A DNA stretch of 64,000 nucleotides from Campylobacter gastrosuis (lineage in GTDB: Bacteria; Campylobacterota; Campylobacteria; Campylobacterales; Campylobacteraceae), in NCBI RefSeq assembly GCF_030249845.1, contig NZ_JANURM010000001.1, positions 321,312 through 385,311 of the forward strand, given 5' to 3'. The translations under genes and the position numbers were made by a program. Within the stretch, counting starts at the first letter, position 1, and every line of letters starts with the position of its first letter. This document shows, piece by piece, positions 25,669-34,155 of this stretch. Under the pieces are notes generated by a model. It was not told the DNA's origin, ran no database searches, and saw nothing but the letters and a program-made list of their open reading frames with translations.

Positions 25669-26141
25669 GACCTAATCCTTGCAAAGCTTTCTCGTAGGCT
25701 CTCACGCATTTTGTAGTTGATATTTTGGCTATCTTTTAGCGAGCGTTCGACCGAACCTTCAATACTGCTTAAAATTTCAAAAAGCTCGCTCTCCCAAGTG
25801 GTTTCATCTTTTTTTGAGTTCATATTTTGAATAAAAGTAAGCTTTCTGCTAGATTGCGAAAGCTCGGCTAAAAACTCATCTTTTAGGCTCTCATCTTTTA
25901 AATTTTCATCGTTTGCTAACTGCCTTAACGCTCTAATTTGCGCGTCAATCTCATCGCAAAATTCCTTGTATTTTTGCGTTTTATCATCGCTAATTAGCAC
26001 TAAATTTTGGCGTTTTGGCTCTAAATTTTCATCTTTTAACGCCTCGTTTTTATCAATATTTTGCGTCATTTTTGTAATCTGCATATAAAGTGCAAAGCCC
26101 ACGGCTAGGCAGATTACAAACGCCATTGTTATCTCATTCAT
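25665..26141 (-). CDS. Membrane-anchored coiled-coil protein, unknown
   Basis: A 158-aa protein with one N-terminal helix (ITMAFVICLAVGFALYMQI) and a long acidic helical remainder with coiled-coil heptads (roughly residues 55-158). No known domain is recognised. It overlaps both its upstream neighbour rarD and downstream rseP by four bases, and a gene of this kind next to rseP is, from memory, also present in C. jejuni. It may help position or regulate RseP, but this is only context. Confidence 0.8.
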   Translation of the reverse strand: MNEITMAFVICLAVGFALYMQITKMTQNIDKNEALKDENLEPKRQNLVLISDDKTQKYKEFCDEIDAQIRALRQLANDENLKDESLKDEFLAELSQSSRKLTFIQNMNSKKDETTWESELFEILSSIEGSVERSLKDSQNINYKMRESLRESFARIRS

Positions 26142-27025
26142 CTTTTATCCTTTCTTAAATTTATCGCACTCTCAATGCTAATTAGGGCGATTGCTGTCCA
26201 AATTAGGCAAAATGAGATTAGCTTGTAAGTTTGAAGCTCTTCATTAAAAATCACGACAGCAACTAGCATACTTAAAGTCGGCGAAAGATACTGAACGTAA
26301 GCTAGGGTGGTTAGCTTCATTCTTGTCGTGGCTGCATTAAACATTACAAGCGGTATAATCGTAACAATGCCAGAACAAATCATCAAAAAGCCGTTAAAAT
26401 CGGCTTTGAAGTGGTTTTGGTCAATGGCAAAAAGATAGAAAAAATACGCCATTGAAATGGGAAAAACTAGCAGAGTTTCAATAAAAAGCCCCTGCATAGC
26501 CGCAACTTTTATAAATTTTCTAATGCCGATATAAATGGCAAACGAAAGTGGCAACATAAGCGAGATAAATGGCAAGTCGCCGATACCATAAATTTGCGTT
26601 AAAATCGCTAAAAACACGATGAAAATTCCAGCCTTACCGCAAGGTGTGATTTGCTCTTTAAAGACTAAAAATCCGACAAAAATATTAACAAGTGGATTCA
26701 TAAAATAGCCCAAACTTGCCTCTAAAATTCGCGAGTTACTTACTGCATAGACGTAAATTAGCCAGTTTAAGCTAATCATTACGCCACTTAAAAATAGTAA
26801 ATTTAGGGTTTTTTTGTTTGAAATTAACGCCTTAATCTGCTCAAAACCGCCAGTAAAATAAAAAAACATCGCCATACAAACGACTGACCAGATTATTCGG
26901 TGAATTAGTATCTCCCACGCCGATACGCCTTGAAAGAGCTTAAAAAATATCGGAAATACGCCCCAAATAACAAAAGCACCGATAGCTAAAAAAAAGCCCT
27001 TAGTGGCTTCATCTTTATAATTCAT
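26138..27025 (-). CDS. rarD: EamA/RarD family transporter
   Basis: A 295-aa inner-membrane protein with ten predicted helices in two EamA repeats. GFFLAIGAFVIWGVFPIFFK at the start and SWEILIHRIIWSV are the RarD signatures; RarD proteins are drug/metabolite transporters first linked to chloramphenicol sensitivity. Physiological substrate unknown. ATG at 27025 (an upstream TTG at 27028 is possible) after AAGGCG. Its promoter is the divergent TATAAT at 27051-27056. First gene of the rseP operon. Confidence 0.9.
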   Translation of the reverse strand: MNYKDEATKGFFLAIGAFVIWGVFPIFFKLFQGVSAWEILIHRIIWSVVCMAMFFYFTGGFEQIKALISNKKTLNLLFLSGVMISLNWLIYVYAVSNSRILEASLGYFMNPLVNIFVGFLVFKEQITPCGKAGIFIVFLAILTQIYGIGDLPFISLMLPLSFAIYIGIRKFIKVAAMQGLFIETLLVFPISMAYFFYLFAIDQNHFKADFNGFLMICSGIVTIIPLVMFNAATTRMKLTTLAYVQYLSPTLSMLVAVVIFNEELQTYKLISFCLIWTAIALISIESAINLRKDKR

Positions 27026-27050
27026 CAAACGCCTTAAAAATAAAAGGCTG

Positions 27051-27056
27051 ATTATA
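27051..27056 (-). promoter_or_regulatory. -10 box for the rarD-rseP operon
   Basis: ATTATA on the plus strand reads TATAAT leftward, 26 bases before the rarD ATG. It is paired with a divergent TATAAT for the DAHP synthase gene 45 bases away. Confidence 0.55.
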
Positions 27057-27100
27057 GTTTTATCTTGTTTAATAAAGCATAAAAATTAAGCTTTTAATGA

Positions 27101-27106
27101 TATAAT
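27101..27106 (+). promoter_or_regulatory. -10 box for the DAHP synthase gene
   Basis: TATAAT followed by CGC, 36 bases before the ATG of the class II DAHP synthase gene, with AT-rich periodic sequence upstream as usual in Campylobacter promoters. Confidence 0.6.
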
Positions 27107-27141
27107 CGCAACTTTTATAAATTTTAAGTAAAGGTAAAATT

Positions 27142-28482
27142 ATGAGTTGGAGCAAGGATAGTTGGCGAAAATACAAAATTTTACAACAGCCGACTTATGT
27201 AAATCAAGATGAGCTAAAAGAGATTGAAAACAAGCTCTCATCGCTACCACCGCTTGTTTTTGCAGGCGAGGCTAGAAGGCTAAAAGAGGAGCTAAAAAGG
27301 GTTTGTGAGGGCAAGGCGTTTTTGCTTCAAGGTGGCGATTGTGCCGAGAGTTTTTCAAATTTTAGTGCAAATAACATAAGAGATATGTTTAAGGTAATGC
27401 TTCAAATGGCTATCGTTTTAACCTTTGGTGGCAGTATGCCAATTGTCAAGGTCGGACGTGTAGCAGGGCAGTTTGCAAAGCCTAGAAGTAGCGATTTTGA
27501 GGAGATTAATGGGGTTAGTTTGCCTAGTTACAGGGGCGATATTATAAACGGCTTTGAATTTAGCCAAAATGCCCGTGTCCCAGACGCAAAACGTATGATT
27601 GATGCGTATTATCAATCAGCTTCTACGATGAATTTGCTTCGTGCATTCTCGCGTGGTGGTTTGGCTGATTTACACCAAGTGCATAAGTGGAATTTAGGCT
27701 TTACAAAAAGGGCTGAGATTAATGAAAAATACGCCGAGCTAACCGATAGTTTAAGCAAGACTTTGGCGTTTATGCAAGCTTGCGGTATGACATCTGAAAA
27801 TACGCCAATTTTAAGCCAAACGTCATTTTACACATCGCACGAAGCCTTGCTTTTGCCTTACGAAGAGGCACTTACTCGCGAGGATAGCCTAAGTGGCGAG
27901 TGGTATGACTGCTCGGCACATATGCTTTGGATAGGCGAAAGGACGCGTGGGGTTGATGACGCTCACGTGCATTTTTTAAGTGGGGTTAAAAACCCAGTCG
28001 GCGTTAAAATCGGACCAAGTGCAAGTGCTGATGATATTAAAAAAATAGCTAAAATTTTAAATCCGCAAAACGAGGCTGGACGGCTAAATATCATCATCAG
28101 AATGGGTGCTGATAAGATAGGCGATAAACTGCCAAATCTGCTAAAAGAGCTAAAAAGCGAGGGGCTAAATATTGTTTATAGCATTGACCCAATGCACGGC
28201 AACACGACAAAGGCGACAAATGGCTACAAGACGCGTGAATTTGGTAAAATTTTAAGCGAAGTAAGAAGCTTTTTTGAAATTTCACGAAGCGAGGGTGTTT
28301 ATCCGGGCGGAATTCATCTTGAAATGACCGGTCAAGATGTGACAGAATGCACAGGCGGCGCATTTAACGTAACAGAGCAGAGCCTAAAAGAGCGATATGA
28401 AACGCAGTGCGACCCAAGATTAAATGCAGACCAAGCACTTGAACTTGCATTTTTAGTCGCTGATTTTTTGAAAAAAGCGTGA
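27142..28482 (+). CDS. Class II DAHP synthase
   Basis: A 446-aa enzyme of the plant-like class II 3-deoxy-D-arabino-heptulosonate 7-phosphate synthases, shown by [65 protein letters not shown] and [17 protein letters not shown]. It condenses phosphoenolpyruvate and erythrose 4-phosphate, the first step of aromatic amino-acid synthesis, with a metal bound by the Cys/His/Glu/Asp set in those motifs. Length is normal for bacterial class II enzymes. Monocistronic, with a promoter at 27101 and a strong terminator. Confidence 0.95.
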   Translation: MSWSKDSWRKYKILQQPTYVNQDELKEIENKLSSLPPLVFAGEARRLKEELKRVCEGKAFLLQGGDCAESFSNFSANNIRDMFKVMLQMAIVLTFGGSMPIVKVGRVAGQFAKPRSSDFEEINGVSLPSYRGDIINGFEFSQNARVPDAKRMIDAYYQSASTMNLLRAFSRGGLADLHQVHKWNLGFTKRAEINEKYAELTDSLSKTLAFMQACGMTSENTPILSQTSFYTSHEALLLPYEEALTREDSLSGEWYDCSAHMLWIGERTRGVDDAHVHFLSGVKNPVGVKIGPSASADDIKKIAKILNPQNEAGRLNIIIRMGADKIGDKLPNLLKELKSEGLNIVYSIDPMHGNTTKATNGYKTREFGKILSEVRSFFEISRSEGVYPGGIHLEMTGQDVTECTGGAFNVTEQSLKERYETQCDPRLNADQALELAFLVADFLKKA

Positions 28483-28512
28483 ATTTTCAAGGCAAAAAGC
28501 CTTGAAAATTTC
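28481..28512. terminator. Terminator between DAHP synthase and cjaA
   Basis: GAATTTTCAAGGC-AAAAA-GCCTTGAAAATTTC, a 13-bp stem located between the converging genes, T-rich on both strands, so likely bidirectional. Confidence 0.8.
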
Positions 28513-28513
28513 A

Positions 28514-29356
28514 CTAAATTTTACCGCCTTCAACGACAACTGACTCAGGGTCAATATCATCGCCATAGACGCTTTTTAGCGTAGCATCGTAATCTTTGTG
28601 AAAGAAATTTTCTTTGCCAAGCTCAATAATTTCGTTATTTAGCCAGTCAAGCAGTGCTTTGTTGCCCTTTTGCACGGCTGGTGCGATGACGTCCTTATCG
28701 CCAAAGCTGTCAATGCCGACTTTAAAGCCCGGATTTTCTTTAACCCACGCAAAAAGCAGGGTGTTATCGTGCGATAAAGCGTCGCCTCTGCCATCAAGTA
28801 AGGCAGCAAAGGTTTCAGTGTTTTGATCAAATTTCACAAGCTCAATCTCTGGGTGATTTTTCGTAAAATACGCATCTGCTGTCGTGCCTTTATTTACGAT
28901 TAGCTTTTTGCCTTTAAGCTGTGAAATGTCGGTGATTACGCCATTTTGTGGGCTTACCACGCCAAGCGAAACCTTCATATAAGGCAGCGCAAAATCAACG
29001 ATTTTTGAACGCTCAGGGGTTTGCGTGAAGTTTGCTAAGATTATATCAACCTTATTTGCGACTAAAAATTCAGCCCTGCTAGCAGCCTCAACAAGCTCAA
29101 ATTTTACCTTGCTCTCATCGCCAAGCAAATCCTTTGTGATACGCTTTGCAAAATAGACATCATAGCCTTGATTTTTGCCATCTTTATCCACAAAGCCAAA
29201 TGGTGGCTTATCGCTAAAAACGCCGATACGAACAAAGCCTTGCTCTTTGATTTTAGCCACGCTATCAAGCTGTTTAGCGTCAGCGACCTTATCCTCACCG
29301 CAACCCGTTAGAAAGACGGCAGCGATGATTGCCAAAAATGAAAAAAACTTTTTCAC
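28514..29356 (-). CDS. cjaA: Cysteine-binding lipoprotein CjaA (ABC importer)
   Basis: A 280-aa solute-binding lipoprotein (signal with lipobox LTGCG, Cys19) of the polar amino-acid family. VRIGVFSDKPPFGFVDKDGK, VDIILANFTQTPERSKIVDF and GTTADAYFTKNHP match CjaA, the immunodominant C. jejuni cysteine receptor, and the C-terminal VVEGGKI is also the same, from memory. GTG start. A matching pair of permeases and an ATPase lie 1.4 kb away (30723-32759) and could serve it, though two unrelated genes intervene. A TATAAA-type -10 sits at about 29380-29386 on this strand. Confidence 0.9.
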   Translation of the reverse strand: MKKFFSFLAIIAAVFLTGCGEDKVADAKQLDSVAKIKEQGFVRIGVFSDKPPFGFVDKDGKNQGYDVYFAKRITKDLLGDESKVKFELVEAASRAEFLVANKVDIILANFTQTPERSKIVDFALPYMKVSLGVVSPQNGVITDISQLKGKKLIVNKGTTADAYFTKNHPEIELVKFDQNTETFAALLDGRGDALSHDNTLLFAWVKENPGFKVGIDSFGDKDVIAPAVQKGNKALLDWLNNEIIELGKENFFHKDYDATLKSVYGDDIDPESVVVEGGKI

Positions 29357-29436
29357 TCTTTCTCTTTTAAAATAAAATGGGATTTGATTTATACTTTAAA
29401 TTTTATAAAAATAAGATAAAATGAGCCTTTTTTAAA

Positions 29437-29760
29437 TTATCTTATTTTAATAACCATTTCAGGCTCATCTCTTAGCTCATAATCGCCACTATCTCTAAAA
29501 TCTCTTAAATAATCCCTACGCTTGTAACCACTATCTCTAAACGGCTCTTTGATTACGATATATGTATCAAATCTTGAATTTATATCGCCATTATACTCAT
29601 CATCGTAAAAACTTTGACGCCTATCATCGTTGTAATAGCTATATCTATCTTTTTTATAATGTTTCTTTTTTGGCACGAGAATAATCGTGTCATCGTTTCG
29701 GTAATCATCATATGCCACTCCAAATGTAAAAAGCATTATTGCGACTAAGAAAATTTTCAT
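29437..29760 (-). CDS. Small exported Tyr/Asp/Arg-rich protein
   Basis: A 107-aa protein with signal peptide MKIFLVAIMLFTFGVAYD. The mature chain is very rich in Tyr, Asp and Arg (YRNDDTIILVPKKKHYKKDR; KRRDYLRDFRDSGDYELRDE), probably unstructured or part of an envelope complex. No family recognised. ATG after a GGAG site. It sits between cjaA (same strand) and the divergent CsgG-like lipoprotein. Confidence 0.7.
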   Translation of the reverse strand: MKIFLVAIMLFTFGVAYDDYRNDDTIILVPKKKHYKKDRYSYYNDDRRQSFYDDEYNGDINSRFDTYIVIKEPFRDSGYKRRDYLRDFRDSGDYELRDEPEMVIKIR

Positions 29761-29887
29761 TTTTTGCTCCTTGTAAAGAAAATTTTTAAATATTATTGCT
29801 ATGTAAATAAAATATCATTTAAACAAAAGCAAAATTTTAGTTTTTTTAGTTAAAATTGTCAAAATTTATTTTAAACGAGGGGTAAAA

Positions 29888-30694
29888 ATGTCTTTATCTG
29901 TAAAAGCAACCGTTGCTGGTCTATCTTTAATGGCTATGTTAAGTGGCTGTATGTCTTCAATGAATATGGGTGGCGGTAAAACTGTCGCTACTGGCTCAGC
30001 TGGTGGCGAGAATGCACAAAATGCAAATTCTCAACTTGAAAGATGCTCTCAATCATTGGGGACATTAACAATATACGAAGATAGGGATTCTGACTGGTAT
30101 AGCGTATTAACAAGAGATTATCGCTTAACTTCAACCGTGCCAGTTATTAGGCTTTTAGCACAGCAGTCAAATTGTTTTGTTATAGTTGAGCGTGGCAAGG
30201 CTATGAACCAAATGATGGAGGAGCGTGCTTTGATGAAATCTGGCGAACTTAGAAAGAACTCAAATTTTAAAAAAGGACAAATGGTAGCGGCTGATTACAC
30301 GGTTACTCCAAGCATAACATTTAGTTCAGGCAACACAGGCGGTATAGGCGGTGTTGTTGGTGCTTTATTTGGCGGTATTGCTGGTGCCGTCGCTGGTGGC
30401 GTTCAAACTGCTGAGGCTGGCACTGTTTTAACACTTATAGAAAACAGATCAGGTGTTCAATTAGCAGCAGCTGAGGGTAGTGCAAGCAATATGGACTTTG
30501 CAGGTCTTGGTGGACTGTTTGGTAGCAGTGCAGGTGGTGCACTTGGTGCTTACTCAAAAACTCCACAAGGTAAGGTCATAGTCGCTGCATTTACAGATTC
30601 TATGAATAACCTAATTAAGGCTGTCAAAAACTACAAAGCACAAAGCGTAAAAGGCGGTCTTGGTGCTGGTGGGACGCTGAAAGTCTCTGATTAA
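29888..30694 (+). CDS. CsgG-like outer-membrane lipoprotein
   Basis: A 268-aa lipoprotein with lipobox MLSGC (Cys21). The middle region (VPVIRLLAQQSNCFVIVERGKAMNQMMEER...MVAADYTVTPSITFSS) follows the CsgG/HfaB fold, and a Gly/Ala-rich stretch (GGVVGALFGGIAGAVAGGV) may insert in or contact membrane. CsgG forms the curli secretion pore; no curli subunit or other csg gene is nearby, so a curli role is not implied. RBS GAGGGG close to ATG. A terminator follows directly. Confidence 0.75.
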   Translation: MSLSVKATVAGLSLMAMLSGCMSSMNMGGGKTVATGSAGGENAQNANSQLERCSQSLGTLTIYEDRDSDWYSVLTRDYRLTSTVPVIRLLAQQSNCFVIVERGKAMNQMMEERALMKSGELRKNSNFKKGQMVAADYTVTPSITFSSGNTGGIGGVVGALFGGIAGAVAGGVQTAEAGTVLTLIENRSGVQLAAAEGSASNMDFAGLGGLFGSSAGGALGAYSKTPQGKVIVAAFTDSMNNLIKAVKNYKAQSVKGGLGAGGTLKVSD

Positions 30695-30699
30695 TCATT

Positions 30700-30724
30700 A
30701 AAAGTCCGATTTATTCGGACTTTT
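30700..30724. terminator. Bidirectional terminator
   Basis: AAAAGTCCGA-TTTAT-TCGGACTTTT, a perfect 10-bp stem between the CsgG-like gene and the convergent ABC ATPase gene. Confidence 0.85.
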
Positions 30725-31454
30725 AAAAACTAAATAGATTTAAAAATTTCTTTGCTCTTTCGCTTTTGGGGCTGGTAAAAAACTCATCTGGTGTGCTAAT
30801 TTCTACAATCTGTCCAGCGTCCATAAATACGATTTTATCGGCAACCGCACGTGCAAAGCCCATCTCGTGAGTGACAATTAGCATAGTCATCCCGTCCTTT
30901 GCTAAATTTATAATCACATCTAAAACTTCACGCACGATCTCTGGATCAAGTGCTGCTGTGACCTCGTCAAATAGCATAAGTTCTGGCTTCATACAAAGGC
31001 TTCTAACAATGGCTATTCGTTGCTTTTGACCGCCTGAAAGCTCACGAGGACGTGCAAATTTCTTATCCTTTAAGCCGACCTTTTCAAGCCACATATCAGC
31101 CTCACGCTCCACTTCATCACGGTTTCGTTTTTGTGCTTTTAGTGGTGCTAAAATGATATTTTCTATCACATTTAAATGCTCAAAAAGCTCGTAATGCTGA
31201 AAGACCATACCGACTTTTTGACGCATTTTTGTCCAGTTTTTATAGTCCTTTGTAACCACTTCGCCGTCAATTACAATCTCGCCACTTTGGATATTTTCAA
31301 GTCCGTTTATAGTGCGTAAAGTCGTTGATTTACCACAGCCTGAGGGTCCAAGCAAGACGATGACTTCGCCACGATTTACGCTTAAATTTATATCCTTTAA
31401 GGCTTGTGTTTGCTCATAAAATTTATTTACATTTTTTAACTCTAAAATTTTCAT
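30723..31454 (-). CDS. Amino-acid ABC transporter ATP-binding protein
   Basis: A 243-aa ATPase of the GlnQ/HisP type: Walker A LLGPSGCGKSTT, Q-loop VFQHYELFEHL, ABC signature LSGGQKQRIAI, Walker B LMLFDEVTAALDP, switch His IVTHEM. It powers uptake through the two permeases just upstream. I place the start at ATG 31454 after GGAGTAGAG; the frame extends upstream into the permease gene but that part is not ATPase-like. Two-base gap to the permease stop. Confidence 0.93.
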   Translation of the reverse strand: MKILELKNVNKFYEQTQALKDINLSVNRGEVIVLLGPSGCGKSTTLRTINGLENIQSGEIVIDGEVVTKDYKNWTKMRQKVGMVFQHYELFEHLNVIENIILAPLKAQKRNRDEVEREADMWLEKVGLKDKKFARPRELSGGQKQRIAIVRSLCMKPELMLFDEVTAALDPEIVREVLDVIINLAKDGMTMLIVTHEMGFARAVADKIVFMDAGQIVEISTPDEFFTSPKSERAKKFLNLFSF

Positions 31455-31456
31455 CT

Positions 31457-32122
31457 CTACTCCCAACGGCGCTCTAACTTTTGCGATAATTTTGATATCG
31501 GATAGCAAATTATAAAATATAAAAAGAATATAAAGCCATAAATCCAAAAAGGTGCTAGATTATCGCTAAAAACGTGCCTTTCTATGATTTGCTGACCGAC
31601 TTTTACGACTTCAATTACGCCGATTAATACCACGATTGAGGTTGTTTTTATCATTCTGCTAAGCAAATTTACAGCACCCGGCACCAAGCGCCTTGTAGCA
31701 AGTGGTATGATGATATAAATGTAAATTTGAAGCCTGTTTAGCCCAAGCGAAGTCGCGCTCTCAAACTGGTGCTTTGGTATAGAAACGACGGCACCTCTAA
31801 CGATATCCATCATCTCAAAAATTCCCCAAATGCTAAACACGACAAGCGAGGCACCAAATGCACTTAAATGCAAATTTAACGCACGTGCTAAACCAAAATA
31901 AAATATAAAAAGCCAGACGATTGTTGGCATTATCCGCACGATTTCAAGGCAAATTTTAAGAGTGGCGTATAAAAATCGGTTTTTTAGGCTCATTAAAACG
32001 CCTAAAATCAGTCCGCCAAAAACTGAGATGATGATTGAAAGGATTGAAATTTCAAGGCTTATGAGAAGTCCTTCGCCAAGTCTAAGCAAATTTTGGGCGT
32101 TAAAAAGCACACTATCTTGCAC
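31457..32122 (-). CDS. Amino-acid ABC transporter permease
   Basis: A 221-aa inner-membrane permease of the HisM/GlnP family with about five helices and the EAA-type loop SATSLGLNRLQIYIYIIIPLATRRLVPGAV that contacts the ATPase. I prefer the GTG at 32122, spaced five bases from AAGGAGAG; a TTG at 32137 is also in frame. It overlaps the end of the first permease gene and forms one transport operon with it and the ATPase. Substrate is probably a polar amino acid, perhaps cysteine/cystine via the CjaA-like receptor. Confidence 0.9.
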   Translation of the reverse strand: MQDSVLFNAQNLLRLGEGLLISLEISILSIIISVFGGLILGVLMSLKNRFLYATLKICLEIVRIMPTIVWLFIFYFGLARALNLHLSAFGASLVVFSIWGIFEMMDIVRGAVVSIPKHQFESATSLGLNRLQIYIYIIIPLATRRLVPGAVNLLSRMIKTTSIVVLIGVIEVVKVGQQIIERHVFSDNLAPFWIYGFIFFLYFIICYPISKLSQKLERRWE

Positions 32123-32759
32123 GAACTCTCCTTTCAAGTAGCGAAAGCACCAGCGAAATTGGCAAAATGATGACTAGATAGCTAATAACAAGCATAAACA
32201 ACGCCTCGTCCGTTTTGTAATAAAGCCCGATTAAATCCTTTGCAACATAGACCAAATCAGCAAGGGCGACAATGCTAACGATTGAGGTTTCTTTAAGCAA
32301 GAAAATCACGTTTGCAGCGATGCTAGGTAGCGAAACGCTAAACGCTTGTGGCGTGATTATGTGGTATAAAATTTGCACCTGATTTAGCCCAAGACTAAGC
32401 CCAGCTTCAATCTGACTCTTTCTAACCGCCTCATACCCAAGCCTAAAACTCTCAGCCATATAACTACCGCCTAAAAACGCTAAACCGATGACAGCACAGC
32501 TAAACGAGCTAATGCTAACGCCAAGCTTTGGCAGTCCGTAGTATAAAAAGAAAAGCTGGATTAAAAGCGGTGTGTTGCGGCTTAGCTCAACGTAGCCATT
32601 TACGAGCGGGATTAGAAATTTTACCTTATAATACCGCACCGACATACAAAAAATGCCTATTACGATTGAAAAGAAAATCCCTAAAAATGCAAGTTTGAGC
32701 GTTAAAATCCCAGCCTTAACATACATAGGATAAAACTCGCTAATAAACTCAAAATCCAT
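32112..32759 (-). CDS. Amino-acid ABC transporter permease
   Basis: A 215-aa HisM/GlnP-family permease: YVELSRNTPLLIQLFFLYYGLPK near residue 55 and the coupling loop GLSLGLNQVQILYHIITPQAF near residue 145. It would pair with the next permease as a heterodimer. First gene of the importer operon, with a TACAAT -10 about 35 bases before the ATG. No binding protein is in the operon itself; cjaA lies nearby on the same strand. Confidence 0.92.
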   Translation of the reverse strand: MDFEFISEFYPMYVKAGILTLKLAFLGIFFSIVIGIFCMSVRYYKVKFLIPLVNGYVELSRNTPLLIQLFFLYYGLPKLGVSISSFSCAVIGLAFLGGSYMAESFRLGYEAVRKSQIEAGLSLGLNQVQILYHIITPQAFSVSLPSIAANVIFLLKETSIVSIVALADLVYVAKDLIGLYYKTDEALFMLVISYLVIILPISLVLSLLERRVRAR

Positions 32760-32851
32760 AAAATTCCACTTCTAAATTTTCTAAAAGTGTGATTGTAGCT
32801 AAAAAATGCTAATTTATGCTAAAATGAGCGTTTTTAAAATTTGGAGTTTTT

Positions 32852-33100
32852 ATGGATATTTTTCAGATTATCGGATTTTTGGGTATGCTTTGTATTGTTG
32901 GGGCGTATTTTTTGCTTCAACTTGGCAAGATTAATGCAGAAAATTTAGCCTATCAATACATAAATTTGGCTGGTGCGATTTTACTCATCATCTCGCTTTT
33001 AGTGCATTTTAATCTTGGGTCATTTTTGATTGAAGTTTTTTGGATTTTTATAACAATTTTTGGGATTTTTAAAATTTACAAACAAAGGATAAAGCGATGA
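32852..33100 (+). CDS. Small three-helix membrane protein (CBU_0592-like)
   Basis: An 82-aa protein made of three hydrophobic helices (IIGFLGMLCIVGAYFLLQL; YINLAGAILLIISLLVHFN; FWIFITIFGIFKIY). The G.LGMLCIVGAYFL...YQYINLAGAILLI pattern matches the small CBU_0592-type membrane family, whose function is unknown. It overlaps the start of aguA by four bases (ATGA), so both are co-translated. A TAAAAT -10 is at about 32820. Confidence 0.75.
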   Translation: MDIFQIIGFLGMLCIVGAYFLLQLGKINAENLAYQYINLAGAILLIISLLVHFNLGSFLIEVFWIFITIFGIFKIYKQRIKR

Positions 33101-34146
33101 TTAGAGCATTTGGCGAGTGGGAGAAGCAAGAGTGCTTACTCTTATCTTTACCGCATAAAAACACCGATTGGCAGCCATATTTAGATGAAATTTTAGCTAG
33201 CTACGAAGAGCTTGTAGGGGCTATTACGCCATATCAAAAGTGCGTTTTAATCTGTCCGGATACGCAAATTTTAGAGCGTTTTAAGAAATTTTCTAACTGC
33301 GAATTTTTAAAGATTGCCACCGATGATACGTGGATTAGGGACTATGGTATGATTGATGTTTTGTGTAGTGGCGCTATAAAAAGCTACGATTTTAGCTTTA
33401 ACGCTTGGGGTAATAAATTTAAAAGTAGCAACGATAATGCCGTAAATACTGCATTAAACGCGCATTTTAAGGGCGAGCTAGAAAGCGTTGATATGGTGCT
33501 TGAAGGCGGTAGCGTGGATTTTAACGGTGAGGGCGTTTTGCTTACGACTGAGCATTGTTTGCTAAATGAAAATCGCAATCCAAGCCTAAATAAGAGCCAA
33601 ATTGAAGCAAAATTAAGTGAGCTTTTTGGCTTAAAACGCACGATTTGGCTAAAAAATGGCTTCATAAAGGGTGATGATACCGATCATCACATTGATACAC
33701 TGGCTCGTTTTATCACGCCTGATACGATAGCTTACGCAAGTTGCGATGATCGTGCTGATGAGCATTTTAACGAGCTAAATGCGATGAGAGCCGAGCTTGA
33801 AAATACCGGCTTTAAGCTACTTGCTCTGCCGCTGCCTAGCCCGAAATTTTATGATGATAAAAGGCTTGGCTGCACCTATACAAATTTTATATTTATAAAC
33901 AACGCTCTAATCGTGCCAACTTACGATGATAAAAACGATAAAATCGTGCTTGAAATACTGCAAAATGCCCTGCCAAATCACAAGGTAATTGGCGTAAATT
34001 CGCTCGTTTTTGTCCGCCAAAACGGCTCACTTCACTGCTCGTCACAAAACAAGTATCACGCTTTTGCGAAGCAAAATGTTTCTAGCGAAGCGAAAAACAA
34101 GCGAAGCGGTGCCGACAGGCAGGTTTTTAGCGAAGCGGGAGAATAG
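33097..34146 (+). CDS. aguA: Agmatine deiminase
   Basis: A 349-aa enzyme of the peptidyl-arginine-deiminase-like fold. Catalytic and substrate motifs are intact: TDDTWIRDYG at about residue 77, LEGGSVDFNGEG, DDTDHHIDTLARF and the nucleophilic Cys in GSLHCSSQ at about residue 315. It turns agmatine into N-carbamoylputrescine, which AguB (35100) converts to putrescine. The last 25 or so codons after HCSSQNKYHAFA are made of an intergenic repeat (see 34061-34138) and add a tail not expected in the family. Start ATG overlaps the small membrane gene. Confidence 0.93.
   Translation: MIRAFGEWEKQECLLLSLPHKNTDWQPYLDEILASYEELVGAITPYQKCVLICPDTQILERFKKFSNCEFLKIATDDTWIRDYGMIDVLCSGAIKSYDFSFNAWGNKFKSSNDNAVNTALNAHFKGELESVDMVLEGGSVDFNGEGVLLTTEHCLLNENRNPSLNKSQIEAKLSELFGLKRTIWLKNGFIKGDDTDHHIDTLARFITPDTIAYASCDDRADEHFNELNAMRAELENTGFKLLALPLPSPKFYDDKRLGCTYTNFIFINNALIVPTYDDKNDKIVLEILQNALPNHKVIGVNSLVFVRQNGSLHCSSQNKYHAFAKQNVSSEAKNKRSGADRQVFSEAGE
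34061..34138 (+). repeat. Intergenic-type repeat read into the 3' end of aguA
   Basis: Contains TTTTGCGAAGCAAAA (hairpin), GCGAAGCG blocks and ACAAGCGAAGCGG. The reverse complement reads CGCTTCGCTTGTTTTTCGC and then GAAACATTTTGCTTCGC, the same order as the unit repeated at 7500-7671. Located inside the coding frame of aguA, just after its last conserved motif. Confidence 0.7.
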
Positions 34147-34155
34147 ATTTGCAAG

